64,000 nt of DNA from Rhododendron vialii. Taxonomy: Eukaryota > Streptophyta > Magnoliopsida > Ericales > Ericaceae. A program made the position numbers and the translations under genes. The stretch is taken from NCBI RefSeq assembly GCF_030253575.1, contig NC_080558.1:3482001-3546000 (forward strand), given 5' to 3'. Below are positions 10,577 to 22,599 of the stretch, piece by piece. The notes beneath the pieces are model-generated. The model worked only from the letters and a program-made list of their open reading frames with translations, had not been told where the DNA came from and searched no databases. Each line of letters starts with the position of its first letter. The first letter of the stretch is position 1.

Positions 10577-10915
10577 GATATACGTACCGACCAAAACGTA
10601 AGGAAATCGTACGGACGGTCGCGCCGGGCCGTCTTCGGCTACCGGACGACCGATTCGAGCCGTCCAAAAATTCTAAAAAAAAATCGAGGGGGCTAACGCA
10701 GGAATCAACGGCATCCGATGTGTGTAGGGTGCTTGATCTAAACACCCTATTTTTTGTGTATATACGTAGCACCCTACACACATCAGATGCCATTGATTCC
10801 CGCATCAGCCCCCTCAAATTTTTTTTTAAAATTTTTGGACGGCTCGGATCGGCCGTTCGGTGGCCAAAGACGGGCCAATGTGGCCGTCTCTACGGCGCCG
10901 ATCGGTACTCATAGC
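10577..10915. mobile_element. Long fold-back (inverted repeat) element A
   Basis: Two arms of at least 120 bp, about 10614-10733 and 10768-10890, are inverse complements with roughly 85% identity by eye. They share AGCACCCTACACACATC, GCCCCCTC, TTTTTGGACGGCTC and AGACGG. Weaker pairing extends outward through GGTCGGTAC/GATCGGTAC. The spacer is about 35 bp. A transcript across it would form a very long near-perfect hairpin. The structure fits a MITE or fold-back transposon; no clear target duplication was found. Confidence 0.75.
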
Positions 10916-10961
10916 AGTACTCGTTCCATATATGCTTCATCTTTTTTTAAAGGAAATGCTG

Positions 10962-11288
10962 AGGGCACCGATGAATTGGGGTACATATGTAATGTACATA
11001 CACCATATGGAATCCACTATGAATTGCACACAACTGATTAGATCCGTTGGTAAATTCTAAAATATTTTTATAAGTGCCCCTTAACTTTTGAATGAAAAAG
11101 TTAGAAGATTGAACAATTATTTACAAATTTTCAATTGAGCTGATATTTTACGAAACACTTGAAAAAAGTATTTTAAAATTTATCAACGGATCCAATCATT
11201 TGTTTGAGACTCGTAGTGAGCCCCATATGCCCCTAGTAGGACCCACATGACATTTGTACACTGTATGTACCCCACGGTACCAATAGCA
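10962..11288. mobile_element. Fold-back element B
   Basis: The outer halves are inverted repeats. The left arm contains GGGGTACATATGTAATGTACA and ATTAGATCCGTTGGTAAATT. The right arm inverse contains GGGGTACATACAGTGTACA and ATTGGATCCGTTGATAAATT. There is no coding capacity. It lies about 50 bp from element A and about 10 bp from element C. Confidence 0.6.
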
Positions 11289-11299
11289 GGTCTCGGATG

Positions 11300-11690
11300 G
11301 ACCGTGTTGTAGAAATCAAAAACTCTATTCACAGACTATTAGTGCACATATTTTATTGTGAGATCCATCATGGGTTTCATACAAATGAATCGAGTCGTTC
11401 ATTAAATGTAAAATATTTTTTTAAGGGTTTAGGCAAAAAATCAGCTAAATCAGATATCTATATATGCTCGATTCAATCGTCTAACTTTTCATTCAGATTT
11501 CAGGATAATAAAAAGTTAGACGATTGGATTGAGCATCTATAGGTATCGGATTGTTGAGTTGATTTTTTATGTAGACCCTCGAAAAAATGTTTTAAATTTA
11601 ATAAACGGCTCAAATTATTTGTTTGGAATCCATGATGGATCCCACAATAAAATCTGTGCACAAATTACCTGTGTGTAGCAGGGTTCTGTA
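11300..11690. mobile_element. Fold-back element C
   Basis: The arms are about 190 bp each. The left arm has GAGATCCATCATGG, TTCATTAAATGTAAAATATT and GATTCAATCGTCTAACTTTT. The right arm is their inverse with scattered changes, ending near GGGTTCTGTAGAAATTG. A recognisable relative lies at about 51064-51396, so this is a repeated family. It is non-coding. Confidence 0.75.
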
Positions 11691-12258
11691 GAAATTGAGA
11701 GTAGGCGATGACACCCTAGAGCTCATGTTTACAATATGACATGTTTGCTTTGCTATAACAAAACCCGCGATGTGTATTTTTTTATTTTTAATAATATATA
11801 ACTCAGGTGTATAAGTAGCTTATACGCACCTCAGCAAATTGTAAGGGGTCAATCACGCCGCCCACTTGCGTGGGAGTAATTATTTTTTGAATTACAAATG
11901 ATGTATTGTTAAAGTATCCTCATTGTAATAAGTAAATGAGTGTGGATAAACAAATTTAATAAAAATACTCAAAAAATACCCCACATTGTAATAAACAAAG
12001 TTACAAATCTTTTAGCAAAAAATCAAATTTCACACATTTCATAACCAAACTTAACAACTTTTACTAATAATCAAAACTCAATAATCAAACTTAATAACTG
12101 AACTCAAAACTCAATAACTCAAAAACACCCCACATTGGAATTGTTTCATTGAGATGAATAATTTGGTGTAGTCAGGTGCGTGATTGAAATTCGTTTGCGA
12201 TTGGACAAATGTGCATTGTGTATTGTGGGAGTTTTTTTGTTAGAGATGCAAAAATAAC
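11691..12258. other. Repeat-rich intergenic DNA
   Basis: The text around 11930-12140 contains several CCCCACATTG-like and AAACTTAATAACT-like words related to the interior of the adjoining Tourist-like element. I suspect an older, decayed relative of it. Confidence 0.35.
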
Positions 12259-12261
12259 TAA

Positions 12262-13010
12262 GAGCATTCACAGTGGAATAAGCAAAACAAAAAATTGTTA
12301 AAGTTAGTAATGTTGGATCAAAAAAATGCTCACATTGGAATAACCAAACCTAGCAACCTCTTAACAACTCATTAAATTTTGGCTCTTCAATAATCAAAGC
12401 TAGCAATATTTTGTCAATAAACAAATTTTATCTCTCAATCAAGTATACCAATATTACACAAAGACCTTCTCTCTACCATTCTCTCTCTCTCTCTCTCTCA
12501 CAACAATGTTTTCAAAAAATAATTTTAAAAAACTGTAATTTTCAATTTTTTTCAGAAACTTTTTTTTTTTTTTTTACAAAAAACAATTTTTTCAAAAATT
12601 TTAAAAACTATAAGTAAATAAAGTTTGTTTTCAAAAATCTGTTTTTCAAATTTCAAAACTCTTTTATAGAAAATTATTTTTTACACAAAATCTGTTTTTA
12701 AAAAACTGTATTTATAGTCTTTAAAATTTCAAAACTATTTGTGAACATAGTTTGTTTTTTGAAAAAACTTTTTTTTTTAACTGTTTCTAACATAAACTGT
12801 TTTTTTTCCCCCTTCAAAAATCGCTTTTACAAAAAAAAAAGCGTGGAATGAAGGAAAAAAGTTTGGAGGGCCCATTGGTTTTGATTATGGGCAAAAAATA
12901 ACCAATGTGGTATTTGACATTGCTAACTTTAGCAACATCTAAATAGATAATCAAAATTTGATGTGGCATGTTTTGATTATTCACATTTTCTTATTCCACT
13001 GCTGATGCTC
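12262..13010. mobile_element. Tourist-like MITE (PIF/Harbinger type), 749 bp
   Basis: The left end is GAGCATTCACAGTGGAATAAG and the right end is the inverse of GAGCATCAGCAGTGGAATAAG. Both are flanked by TAA (12259-12261 and 13011-13013), a 3-bp target duplication. Subterminal inverse similarity continues, for example GTTAAAGTTAGTAATGT against GCTAAAGTTAGCAATGT. The interior holds a (CT)n run at 12479-12500 and poly-T tracts but no transposase frame. A second TIR-like end (GAGCATTCGCAATGG, inverse) lies at 13105-13119, suggesting a neighbouring relic. Confidence 0.75.
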
Positions 13011-13118
13011 TAATGTGGAGGTAGATGTTGTTAAGTTTGATTATGGACTAAATGGATAATCAAATGCTGACGTGACACATTTTGGTTATTGGTTTTGATT
13101 ATTACCATTGCGAATGCT

Positions 13119-13226
13119 CTTAGAGAATAACCTATCTCGTAAAGCAGAAAATAAATACGTAAAAAAAATGCTCTTAAAGAATAACTTATCTCGTAAAGCA
13201 GAAAATAAATACGTAAAAAATAAGAA
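13119..13226. repeat. 54-bp tandem duplication
   Basis: Two copies of TGCTCTTARAGAATAACYTA followed by TCTCGTAAAGCAGAAAATAAATACG sit head to tail. Each copy begins with the TGCTCTTA end of the Tourist-type terminus, so the duplication followed or accompanied an insertion or excision there. Confidence 0.8.
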
Positions 13227-16200
13227 CGTTGATGGAACGGGAACTTTATATATCCAAAATACAACACTGTCTCAGTTGTTAGGTGATACGTGGTTCATTT
13301 TTGTCATTTTCTATTCTTCTTGAAATGCAAACGAAAACAGAAAAAATAAAAAAAGAACTCACCGGGAAGTACAACGGTTAATTTTAAATTGTTAGTATTA
13401 AAATTAGTCGTCTAAATTGAATGCCACGTAAGAGTTGTAAATTTGTAATTAGCCTCGATCAGGGGAAAAAAATTAGCCCAAAAAGAACTGCGTTATTTGG
13501 GCCCAAGCAATCCAATCTTACAAGCCAATTTTTTATAGTAGAGAGATAAGACTCAATCGTACAAAAACAGTTGGTCAAGTTTTTTTTGGTCATACAGTTT
13601 ACAACAGCGGGATGGTGTTAATATGTTAGTCAACGCCGGGGGGTTCAGAGGCTATTTATAGTCCTGAACCCCAAATTTGCTCTCCGTTAGACTCGAACTC
13701 AGATCAGCATTGGAGAGAGAAATGAGACAACAAATTTGACAAGCTTGGTCAAGTTACTACGTATATAATATGAGTAACTGAGTGGAAGACACATAAACGA
13801 ATAAGGGCAAAGCAGTCATTTGGAAACAAAAAAATCTTGTACAATCACAAATAAATTTAGCATCCCTAAGACTTTTGATAAAGTCATTAAAAGCAACTTA
13901 ATTCAATAGATCCAAACGAGAAGAACATTTATTGGCACAAATAATGGAGCCCAAGCATGGATTTTTTGCAAGGATGAAACCCACCAGGCATAGTCTAGCC
14001 TTACGCATTTTTTCCTTTTGCTTTTAGTATTAAGGAATTACTTGGGATATACGTGTAGAGCGTTGAAATGCGAGTGAGCTTCAGAGTGCATCGTGTAAGA
14101 CCGATATGCATCGAACAGCTCAGGACACAGTCCGGACATTTGTTTCTGTAAGGTTCGAACGAGAGTTCGAACATGAAAATCAATTTGCAATATGACACGT
14201 TCCTCTAAGCCAGGTTTTTATTTATTCGAACGAATTAGAAAATGCTCAAAACATAAGGGGGGGCTTGATTAGATGCTACGTATTGTATTACCGAAGCAAA
14301 CAAAGTTTGTGCAGAAAACCTGGTCACGGATTAAATGACATAACCTGGTCAAATGTTGCTTAATTAAGAGGTCATTTACATTGGCACAACACCCAATGGC
14401 GTCCAAAAATGATCACGGCTTACACGGGCAACTTGATCCTGCAGGCCGTGCTTGATGTTGGTTATAGTTTTTAACGGGATCGGTAACGAGATGGGATTGA
14501 GGTTGAGATTGGTAAGAACAGGTATTAGTAGTGACCGCGTCTTTGTTTGATTCTCCGCCGGATTGGATGACGAGATTGATAATAACGCGTTTGTTTTGCA
14601 CCTATAGGAGAAGATTAACAATTTGGTCATCAAGCTTCAAAGGAGTGTGTAAATTTGTTCCACGTCAACATGATAGGATTGAAAGTCCAATCTGCCCCTC
14701 TGTAACGGGCGACAAACATGGCCTTAAATGCCTCCAAGGATGCCCTTTTCATCTTTAGAGCATCTCCAATCTCCAACCCCTTTTTCGCTCGGCGAAAGTC
14801 AGCAATGTTATTGTAGTTAATGAGATTTGAACTCCGTTCAAACACAAACAACTCTTTTACCAAACAAATCATGTACCTTACCAGAGAGCAGCAGGAGCCA
14901 AAAGTGCAGGTGAAAAAACCCAGAAGGACAGGCTAATCAAGCACCACAGACTATGATTATTCAGGTTATCAGGCACCATATCCGTAGGTTTTGTTGTAGC
15001 AGTGATCCAGTACAATTTATACCCTCGTACAGAAAACCTTGTGATTACAACCTTCAATGACAGTGATGATATTGCAAGAAAAAAGGAAACTGTACCCATG
15101 TGTTCAATCCTGCATTATGAAAATGTAATTTTCTTCTGCCTCAGAAAATGGCCATCTGAAGCCTGAGAGTCAGAGATGGCCTCAGAGCAAAGGTACCATA
15201 TTAGGCATAGGCTATTACTTTCACAAAGAAAAGAACCTTACATGAATTCAATGTGCAAATATCCTAGGGCAACCAAAGAGGGCTTATAGGGGTGGCTGAA
15301 TGAGGAAATAGGGATCATTTTTACAGACAAGCAACCATTTAAGATGTTTTTTTTTACAGCTCATAGAGAAATTCAGATGAGATAACCTCTTTTCTTTTTT
15401 GGGTCCAAAAAATGGAAGTCTAGTTAAGGTACCCAGAAGCCTCCCACAGAGTATTGCCCGTCATACCACATCATTATCTACAGGGGATTCTATTGCACCT
15501 ACATCGGGGCTGAAACTGAAGACTCATGCGTAAGAATGGTGTTAAGAGTGAGTTTAACCTCAACAAGAGGCTACGGGGACTCCAATCTGGGTCCTGTCTA
15601 ATCCGAGTTTGCATAGCAAACCAACCCCTAATTGGTCAGATGAGATAGCATCACAAATTTAAAAGCCAGCAAAACCATCAAACACAACAAATTGTACTAG
15701 TAGGAAAAGTCAATTCATGTTTTTTAAAAACCTCAAGATTGAAGCTTTTCACTTGGCATTGGGATTGGTAGCTAAGCAATAGAGATTCCCCTAATCCTAA
15801 TTCCCATAGGTCATCCGAAACCATCGGCAAGTGGGCAGGGCCTTATATCCAGCTAACAAGAAAGGATACAGAACAAGTAACCCATAAAATGTTTGGGTAA
15901 ATTATATACAATATATCTATAGTTGCAAGTTGCAACAACGAGATTCCACTTTGATCCCTGTAGTTTCAATTTGATCAACTTGAATCTTGTACTTTCCTTG
16001 CAGTTTAAATGTAGTCAGGCGGACATCTTTCGCTGATGTCTCTCAAAAAGAATTGGCCGCATGAGTCGCAATGTAGTTTTTGCGTTGGTATTCGCATGAG
16101 TCACACTGTAGTTTTTGCATCAGAATAATATGTGAAGATGACTTGAGGGACCACATTGAGAAGGAAACCAACGCGTATGCTTCAAATTGTTTTTTTGGGC

Positions 16201-18090
16201 TCTTTCCTGCTTGATTGGTTTGATTAAGATCCAAATTAGATAGCCCTCGATTGACAAACTCTTAAGCTATTACCTACTGACTCACCCCTTCCCAGGAAAA
16301 AAACAAGGACTGGTTAAGAACAAGTTGGTTGATGATATAATCCTAATCTATAAGTCAATTCCTAACCTCAGAATAAATCAACTTAATTCAGTTAATACAT
16401 TATTATATCCCGAGATTAAGCTACGTTATTATAGGGTGGATTACAAGGGAGGTATCTACTGAATTATTATCTACTCTCTGAAATAATTATCTAATCTCTG
16501 AGCAAGTACAGAAGAGAATTTATTAGTCCTAATCATGTCAATACTATGGCATTACTTATGTTGGACTTTTTACCATTAATTTTGATATCCTATGATTAAG
16601 TTAGTCAGCTGAGCTCCTCATGGGTTTAGTTGGGTTGGTGAGAAAATGTTCAAAAAAAGAAGAAACCTTGTAGTCATACGAGTCACAACCACTTTCTAGG
16701 CAACCAAACAGGGAGGGAGGGTTTTATTCTCTCATAACAGTAACTAGTTCCACCTTTCATGATGTCAGATAATTCACTGCTAAGTGATTTCAATAGACCT
16801 TCTAACTACAAAATAAAAAAGGCAATCGGAAATCCAAAGTGAAAGTCACTGAGCACAGAAATCTCAGTCATACAACTTACAACCACTTTCTAGGCAACCA
16901 AACAGAAGATGGTTTCCTTTGTCTTATTGTGATCAGATCTTAGCCCCAAAATTTCATGTTATGTTATATGTCACTAGTGCAAAATGGTAGGAAGACATAA
17001 ACAGTGAAAAAGAAAGAGGATACGGCCGCAGTAATGAAACACCTGATGTTGGTGAACAAATCACACCAAGTCATTCTTCAATAAAAGGGGTATAAGCATA
17101 ACTCACGGCGGTTGATCCAAACAATAAGATTGTACGGGCAGAAGTTCAACAATACAACGTTTAGCTAACTTCTGTCGTCTATAAAGGATGCTAAATCAAA
17201 ATTCTATGTGGAAGTTCCAAGGCAATTTTTGTCTAACACTCTACCATGGTTAAAAGTAGATGAAACTTTTCGTCTGAGATTTTTTTTATAGGACACAAAC
17301 TTTTTTCGTTTTTCTCTGAATCACCAATCTAAGTGACAAAATGAAGCTTGAAACTTTTGCATATCTTCCTTCCAACAAACCTCATCACTGTCGCCGTAGA
17401 TTGTGTTTGCTGCGGCTTTTCCACTGCAACTTCTAATTTTTTGGGCACGACTTATGCCCTCTGTTTACGGGTAAAAAAAACTCTAAATAACAGAAAATAG
17501 AGATTCTTAAAAGACTATATGTTGATTTTTTCTACTTTCTGCTTTTGAATTAAGCAGCCTCTACCATAAGTTCCACCTCTTAAGGCAGTTAAGCCAGGCC
17601 AGTGAATTTTTTAAGACCTGTTTCTCTGTGGGCCAGCAATTCAAGCCCTCCTAAAAAATATTGCTAGAAATTAATAGGGATGATCCATCAAACACAGCCC
17701 AATAATTAAGGTAGACTTGCTTATGTTCCACAATATAACAATTTTCATGCCTAGCCCTCCTTCAAAGGTGGTGAGCTTTTGTCAAGCCCAACAATTCAGC
17801 CCAATAGAAGTTTTGTTGTTGAAAATGCTAATAAGATGAATACCACACTTGGACACATATCCATACCCCTAATCCGAGCTCATGTACAATAATTGATTTG
17901 AGTTTTAATTTAACTATTATGAGGAACAGGAACTTATTATGCCTATGAAAATACTATTGATTTGAGACTGAATTTAACTGCTACAATGCTTCTCTGGAAT
18001 GACTTACAAAAAGGCTTTCATCAAAATGTGATAAAAGGATCGAGGCAAGAGCAAAAACTGAGAAGAGACAATGATGCATAACAAATAGAT
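13227..18090. other. Long intergenic stretch, no supported gene
   Basis: Nearly 5 kb without a credible exon chain. A lone GAGCATCTCCAATCTCCAA terminus occurs at 14757, with no partner found. A 39-bp direct repeat containing CAACCACTTTCTAGGCAACC occurs at about 16672 and 16868. Open frames at 14376-15099 on the minus strand have no domain I recognise. The right end (about 17600-18090) runs up to the GME 3' UTR. Confidence 0.4.
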
Positions 18091-18341
18091 GAAGTGGACA
18101 AGATATATTATTCGAACAGCAAATCACCATACAACAGAAGCCCACTCTCCAAGAAACTAGAAGCTACACATAACAAGGGCATCGTAGCACAAATGCCACT
18201 AGTTTTGCAGAATAAAGCAATAGCATATTGCAATCTAAACCATAACCAAATGCATAAATACCACTCTAGAAAAACACGGTGGCGAATGACTATAAAACCT
18301 GGCTCCTTCTGCACTAAATGAACTGCCTGGCGTTGCCCACT

Positions 18342-21181
18342 TCATTCTTTGCCATCAGCAGCACGAAGAGAGCCCAGCTGAACGGGAGCTTGTGTTCCCA
18401 CGACTTTTGATGACCCATAAACTGACAAATCAATGCCCTTAGCCTTCTCTTTCTCAATCTGTTCCTTGATCCAAAAGTATGTGATCCTTAGGCCATCCTG
18501 TGAACATCAGATGTATGTGGATATTATAGTGAGTCAGTTATTTGGTAATGTAAGTTAGACTGAAATACAGAACTTCCAAGTTGAGTAATTCATCGAACAA
18601 AGGAAACTTCCCAGTAACTCGCAGGGAAAAAATCAATATGTGGCTTCGATTCCCATGTCTCTGATTTTTTTTTTTTTTGCACTTTTCTGTGTTCCTATAT
18701 TTATTCTTCTGAATTACTGCAAAGATTTACCTTTAATCTCATAGTAGGGGCCCAACCAAGCTTCTCTTTTATCAGAGTGTTGTCTGAGTTTCGACCACGC
18801 ACACCCTCTGGACCGGGAATGTGGTGGATTGGCAGCTTCTTGTCTTCGAAGCTTAGAACAATCTCAGCCATCTCATTCATGCTAACCATTTCGTCACTTC
18901 CGATATTCACTGGCTCTCTGAAGTCTGACTTTGTCAATCTGACCACAGAGCCCGTGTCAAAAACACGAATCAACAAGAATGCAGGGCCTAATGTAACACC
19001 GGAACGAAGTTGGCTGAAGCCAATTTTAGATCCAAAATCATGTCATAATGAAACACATATAAAGAAAACTAAGGATCTGTGCTCAATTCTCATATGACTA
19101 CCATGGACCTATAGCCCAAGTGGCGTATGAAGAAATTCTTTCATGCATGAGATAGGAGAACGAAATGCCGATAAAATATTGGTTCAATGACTCGGAGTAT
19201 CCTTCCCTAAAGAAACATGGAACTTGACATTATTACTAGAAAGTAATATACATGCAAGACAACCCTCAAAAAAGATATCTGAACCTTCAAGGTGAGTTAA
19301 GCGAACTTCCTCAGTTGAAGGGGAAGTCTTATTTGATTGGAATACAGGCTACCTATATCATGCATCTTGTGGGATAAAAGCACATCAACGTACATGCTTC
19401 AGCCAGTTTTCCAACAGCAAGTGTTATCATTTCAGTTTGAAAAAGAGTTGAGAGTTTCACAATTTAACAAGACCAAGTAACACCAAATTTGTCCATCCCT
19501 CTACATGATTTCAATTCTAACAAAAGACCATATTGGTTGAACTTCAACTCGGAATTGTTTTGTCTAATAGATGATTTTACCTCAGTACACCTTCGACACA
19601 TTCATCAATGAAGGTGAAAGATCGAGTTTGAAGCCCATCTCCCCACATCTCAAACCTTTCACTTGAGGTAAGGGCCTTCCTACAGAAAGCAGCAGGGGCT
19701 TTCTCCCTCCCACCTGCATCCACCAAATGATTCAAATCATAAGCAAAACATATATTAACAGCAAAGCCCATTTTAAAAAATAAGAATAAAGTTACGATCT
19801 AAGATTACCTTTCCAGGTTCCAAAGGGTCCATAGATGTTATGAAATCGTCCAATCCGACACTCGATCCCAAAGTCCTTGGTGTAGTGCTTGCATAATTCC
19901 TCAGTAGCCAGCTTCTCTAAGCCATAAGCATCTTGCGGCTAAATACAAGCAAAGAACAATATCATCAATTTCTATGTATTAGAAAAACTAAATTCACATA
20001 TTCAGTGCAGAAATGGTTCACTAGGTATGAGGAAAAACCTCTGCAGGCCAAGCATCAGACTCCTTCAGGCTCACATTTGTAGTTTCCAATTGTTTAAATT
20101 CAGGGTAAATACAAGCACTAGAAGCATAAAAGAACCTGCACACATAAATAAACAGATCAATATTCAGACAACTCTATTTATGTATAAATTAATCCGACAA
20201 CAGTACCCAAAAACAATTGTAAATTTGTAAGCAAGAATAGATTCTGCAAAATTTCTACAGAAGCACCAACTTTGAGCATTGTTTCCTCAATATTTCGAGT
20301 CAGAATGTCCAATGAATTCCCATGACAAAGTTAAATGTTTCTACTTGAGAGGTGGTTTTGTTCGACTCTTTTCTATTGTTTATCGGCAATCAAGGAACTG
20401 TATCACTTTACACCAGGAAATAACAGTGGCCATTCTTTTGAGATGACAGTGAGGAATAGCATGTGTGGAGTTGAAGCCGACGAGGTGCATGAACGCATTA
20501 ATGTGTTTTCCCTCCCTAGTGCTATAGTTTTATCTGAACTAGAGATGTTCTTGTATACAATCACCTCAATTCAAATATGACTCATGATAAAAGAAAAAGA
20601 TGTATTACAATGATGAGAAGTTGAGAACAACAATCCAATACCATTACTTACCACACAAAAAAACAATAGCACAGAAAGGATTGGTAAATGTCCAATGAAG
20701 CACATTAATCAGAAAATAAGATATGAACAAACAAGAATACGCAATGAATTCAGCAAGTTGAAGGAACAAACCTCTTAACTGCATTCACCCTAGCTGCTTC
20801 AAGCATGTTAAAGCTGATCATTGTGTTGTTATACATAATGACCGAGTGGTTGGACTGAATGAATCCCATACCTCCCATATCAGCAGCAAGATTGAATACA
20901 TGATCAACTCTAGTAGTGACTTTCAAGCAGTTATCCATCACCCTTAGATCAACAAGATGAAATTCATGACAAAACATTTCCTCAGTCATGTGCTCGTTTT
21001 TCTTCCAGTCTGAAGCAATGATATAATGCCCCTCACTCTTTAATCGCCTCGCAATGTGTGAGGCAATGAATCCACCGGCTCCGGTTATGGAAATGCGGAG
21101 CTTCTCTGAAGGCCAGTAGGGTTCCCTTTCGAGGTTTTCATAGGTGAATTCCCCATAGTTAGTTTCACCAGTGCTTCCCAT
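18342..21181 (-). CDS. GME: GDP-mannose 3,5-epimerase
   Basis: Six coding exons on the minus strand: 21181-20772, 20135-20039, 19938-19809, 19713-19581, 18938-18731 and 18497-18342. All junctions are GT-AG and in frame, giving 377 aa, the same length as the Arabidopsis enzyme. It epimerises GDP-D-mannose to GDP-L-galactose in the cytosol, the entry step of the main plant ascorbate route, and also feeds cell-wall L-galactose. It belongs to the extended short-chain dehydrogenase family. Visible are the NAD-binding GAGGFIASH at 34-42, Cys145 in SSACIYP, Tyr174 and Lys178 in YGLEK, the KGGREKAP loop with the second catalytic Lys, and EGVRGRNSDN with the substrate-binding Arg. It ends RAADGKE as in other plants. 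No defect is seen, so the enzyme should be active. The identification is very secure. Confidence 0.97.
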
Positions 21182-21182
21182 T

Positions 21183-22460
21183 CTGCAAACCTCATCATAG
21201 AGAATAACTAAGTGTTGTATAACATACAACAAAATGTGAAACTAGTCCGGTATTAGATGCATGAGGTGGTTAGAGGGGCACAACTAGAATGCTGTCAAAG
21301 TTACATAAGTAATTCCGACTTTTCCACATGGAGGTTCCGTTTGGCTACACGTGGATTTCTATTGAAGGGGTTTGACATAAACAGCTTAAGTCGTTCTCTA
21401 GTATGCATATGGATTACGTCGAGTTTGGAAGCTTTATCCTGATCGATTTGAAATGACTATTACTAGGAGCGATTTGAAATCCATTGTAGTTGCGCAATGA
21501 AACTACTAAAACTTATGTTCTCCCATGTCTCTACCTCTAATTCATCCAAGGACGGATCTAGGATTTTAACTTTGGGGTGGATCACCCTAATAATTTCCTG
21601 ATTATATTATACTTCAGTAAAACATAAGTTTAGCCAAATGGAGCAATGATTGGAGAGAGAGAGGGAAGGAAATGAGAGTAATAATTTGAGAGAAAACTTA
21701 TAGGGAACCGTGCGCAGAGGGAAGGGTTAATTTTAGAGACCCATAACAACCACAATCAAAAGTTTCAATTTTTTTTTTTTTTGGGTATATAAGTTTCCAA
21801 ATTTTTGGGAGTACATGAGGAGAAATGTCTGAAGGATAATTTGGATGAAAAAAACAAAATCCACACATACTCTTTCCATAGTCCATAAAGCACAGGAACG
21901 GTATAGAAGCAAAACAAAAGGGGAGAATTAAAGCATACACAAAATCCTCAAAGCTAGAAAAGCACAATGCTTTTAAAACAATCCAGTATTTGTGTAAGAA
22001 GCTAAAACAAACTCTATGAATTCAGACCGAGGTTGTAGTAAAATTAGAGAACAGAAACCTAAGAAAAATAAAAAGGGGTAAAAACAGGGGAAGGAAAATT
22101 GGATGTACAGACCAATTACTTCTGCCTACACAAATTACATGGAAATCACATAAAGAATGAGTCACCACTTTAATTTAAGATCCACCAAAATATGCACTAA
22201 AATTATTATATACAGATATATACCACGTAGATTTATCCAATTATCAAGAAACAGAGCAGACATGAATGTGACACCTTAAACTCCACAAAAACATTAATCT
22301 AAACGAAACCCAGCAGAGATAATAACCAAAATTTAAACATATGCAAACCCCGAATCAGAACCATGAATGAACTTTGTAATAATTATTGAGAATGATTAAT
22401 GATAAAAAGAACAGGAACAAAAATCAGAGCTCGGAAGCAAGGAGTTAGGAATTCAATTAC
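21183..22460 (-). other. Leader (5' UTR) intron of GME
   Basis: The donor AAG/GTAATT (inverse at 22455-22460) and the acceptor TTTGCAG one base before the ATG bound 1.28 kb without coding potential. Such leader introns are common in GME genes of plants. It holds AT-rich DNA with short purine runs near 21650. Confidence 0.6.
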
Positions 22461-22588
22461 CTTATAAAGGTTAATTTCGCGAGCTATATATACCGCTTTT
22501 CTGTAGTATTTCTCTCGCTCGTCGAGAGAATTGCCTTGCCTCCACAGATCTTTGCTCGAAAGACTTTGGAGGGGAAAGTGCTATATAT
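22461..22588 (-). promoter_or_regulatory. GME core promoter and first leader exon
   Basis: On the minus strand a TATA box, CTATATATAG at 22581-22590, precedes a C/T-rich and purine-rich leader that runs to the donor at 22461. A second TATATATA word lies at 22484-22491, but transcription from it would leave almost no leader exon. The start site near 22550 is inferred. Confidence 0.5.
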
Positions 22589-22599
22589 AGAGCTACTGA

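Noticed and set aside
14376-15099. A possible membrane-protein exon set on the minus strand
   Set aside because: Several open frames occur, but no splice chain, family motif or consistent frame joins them.
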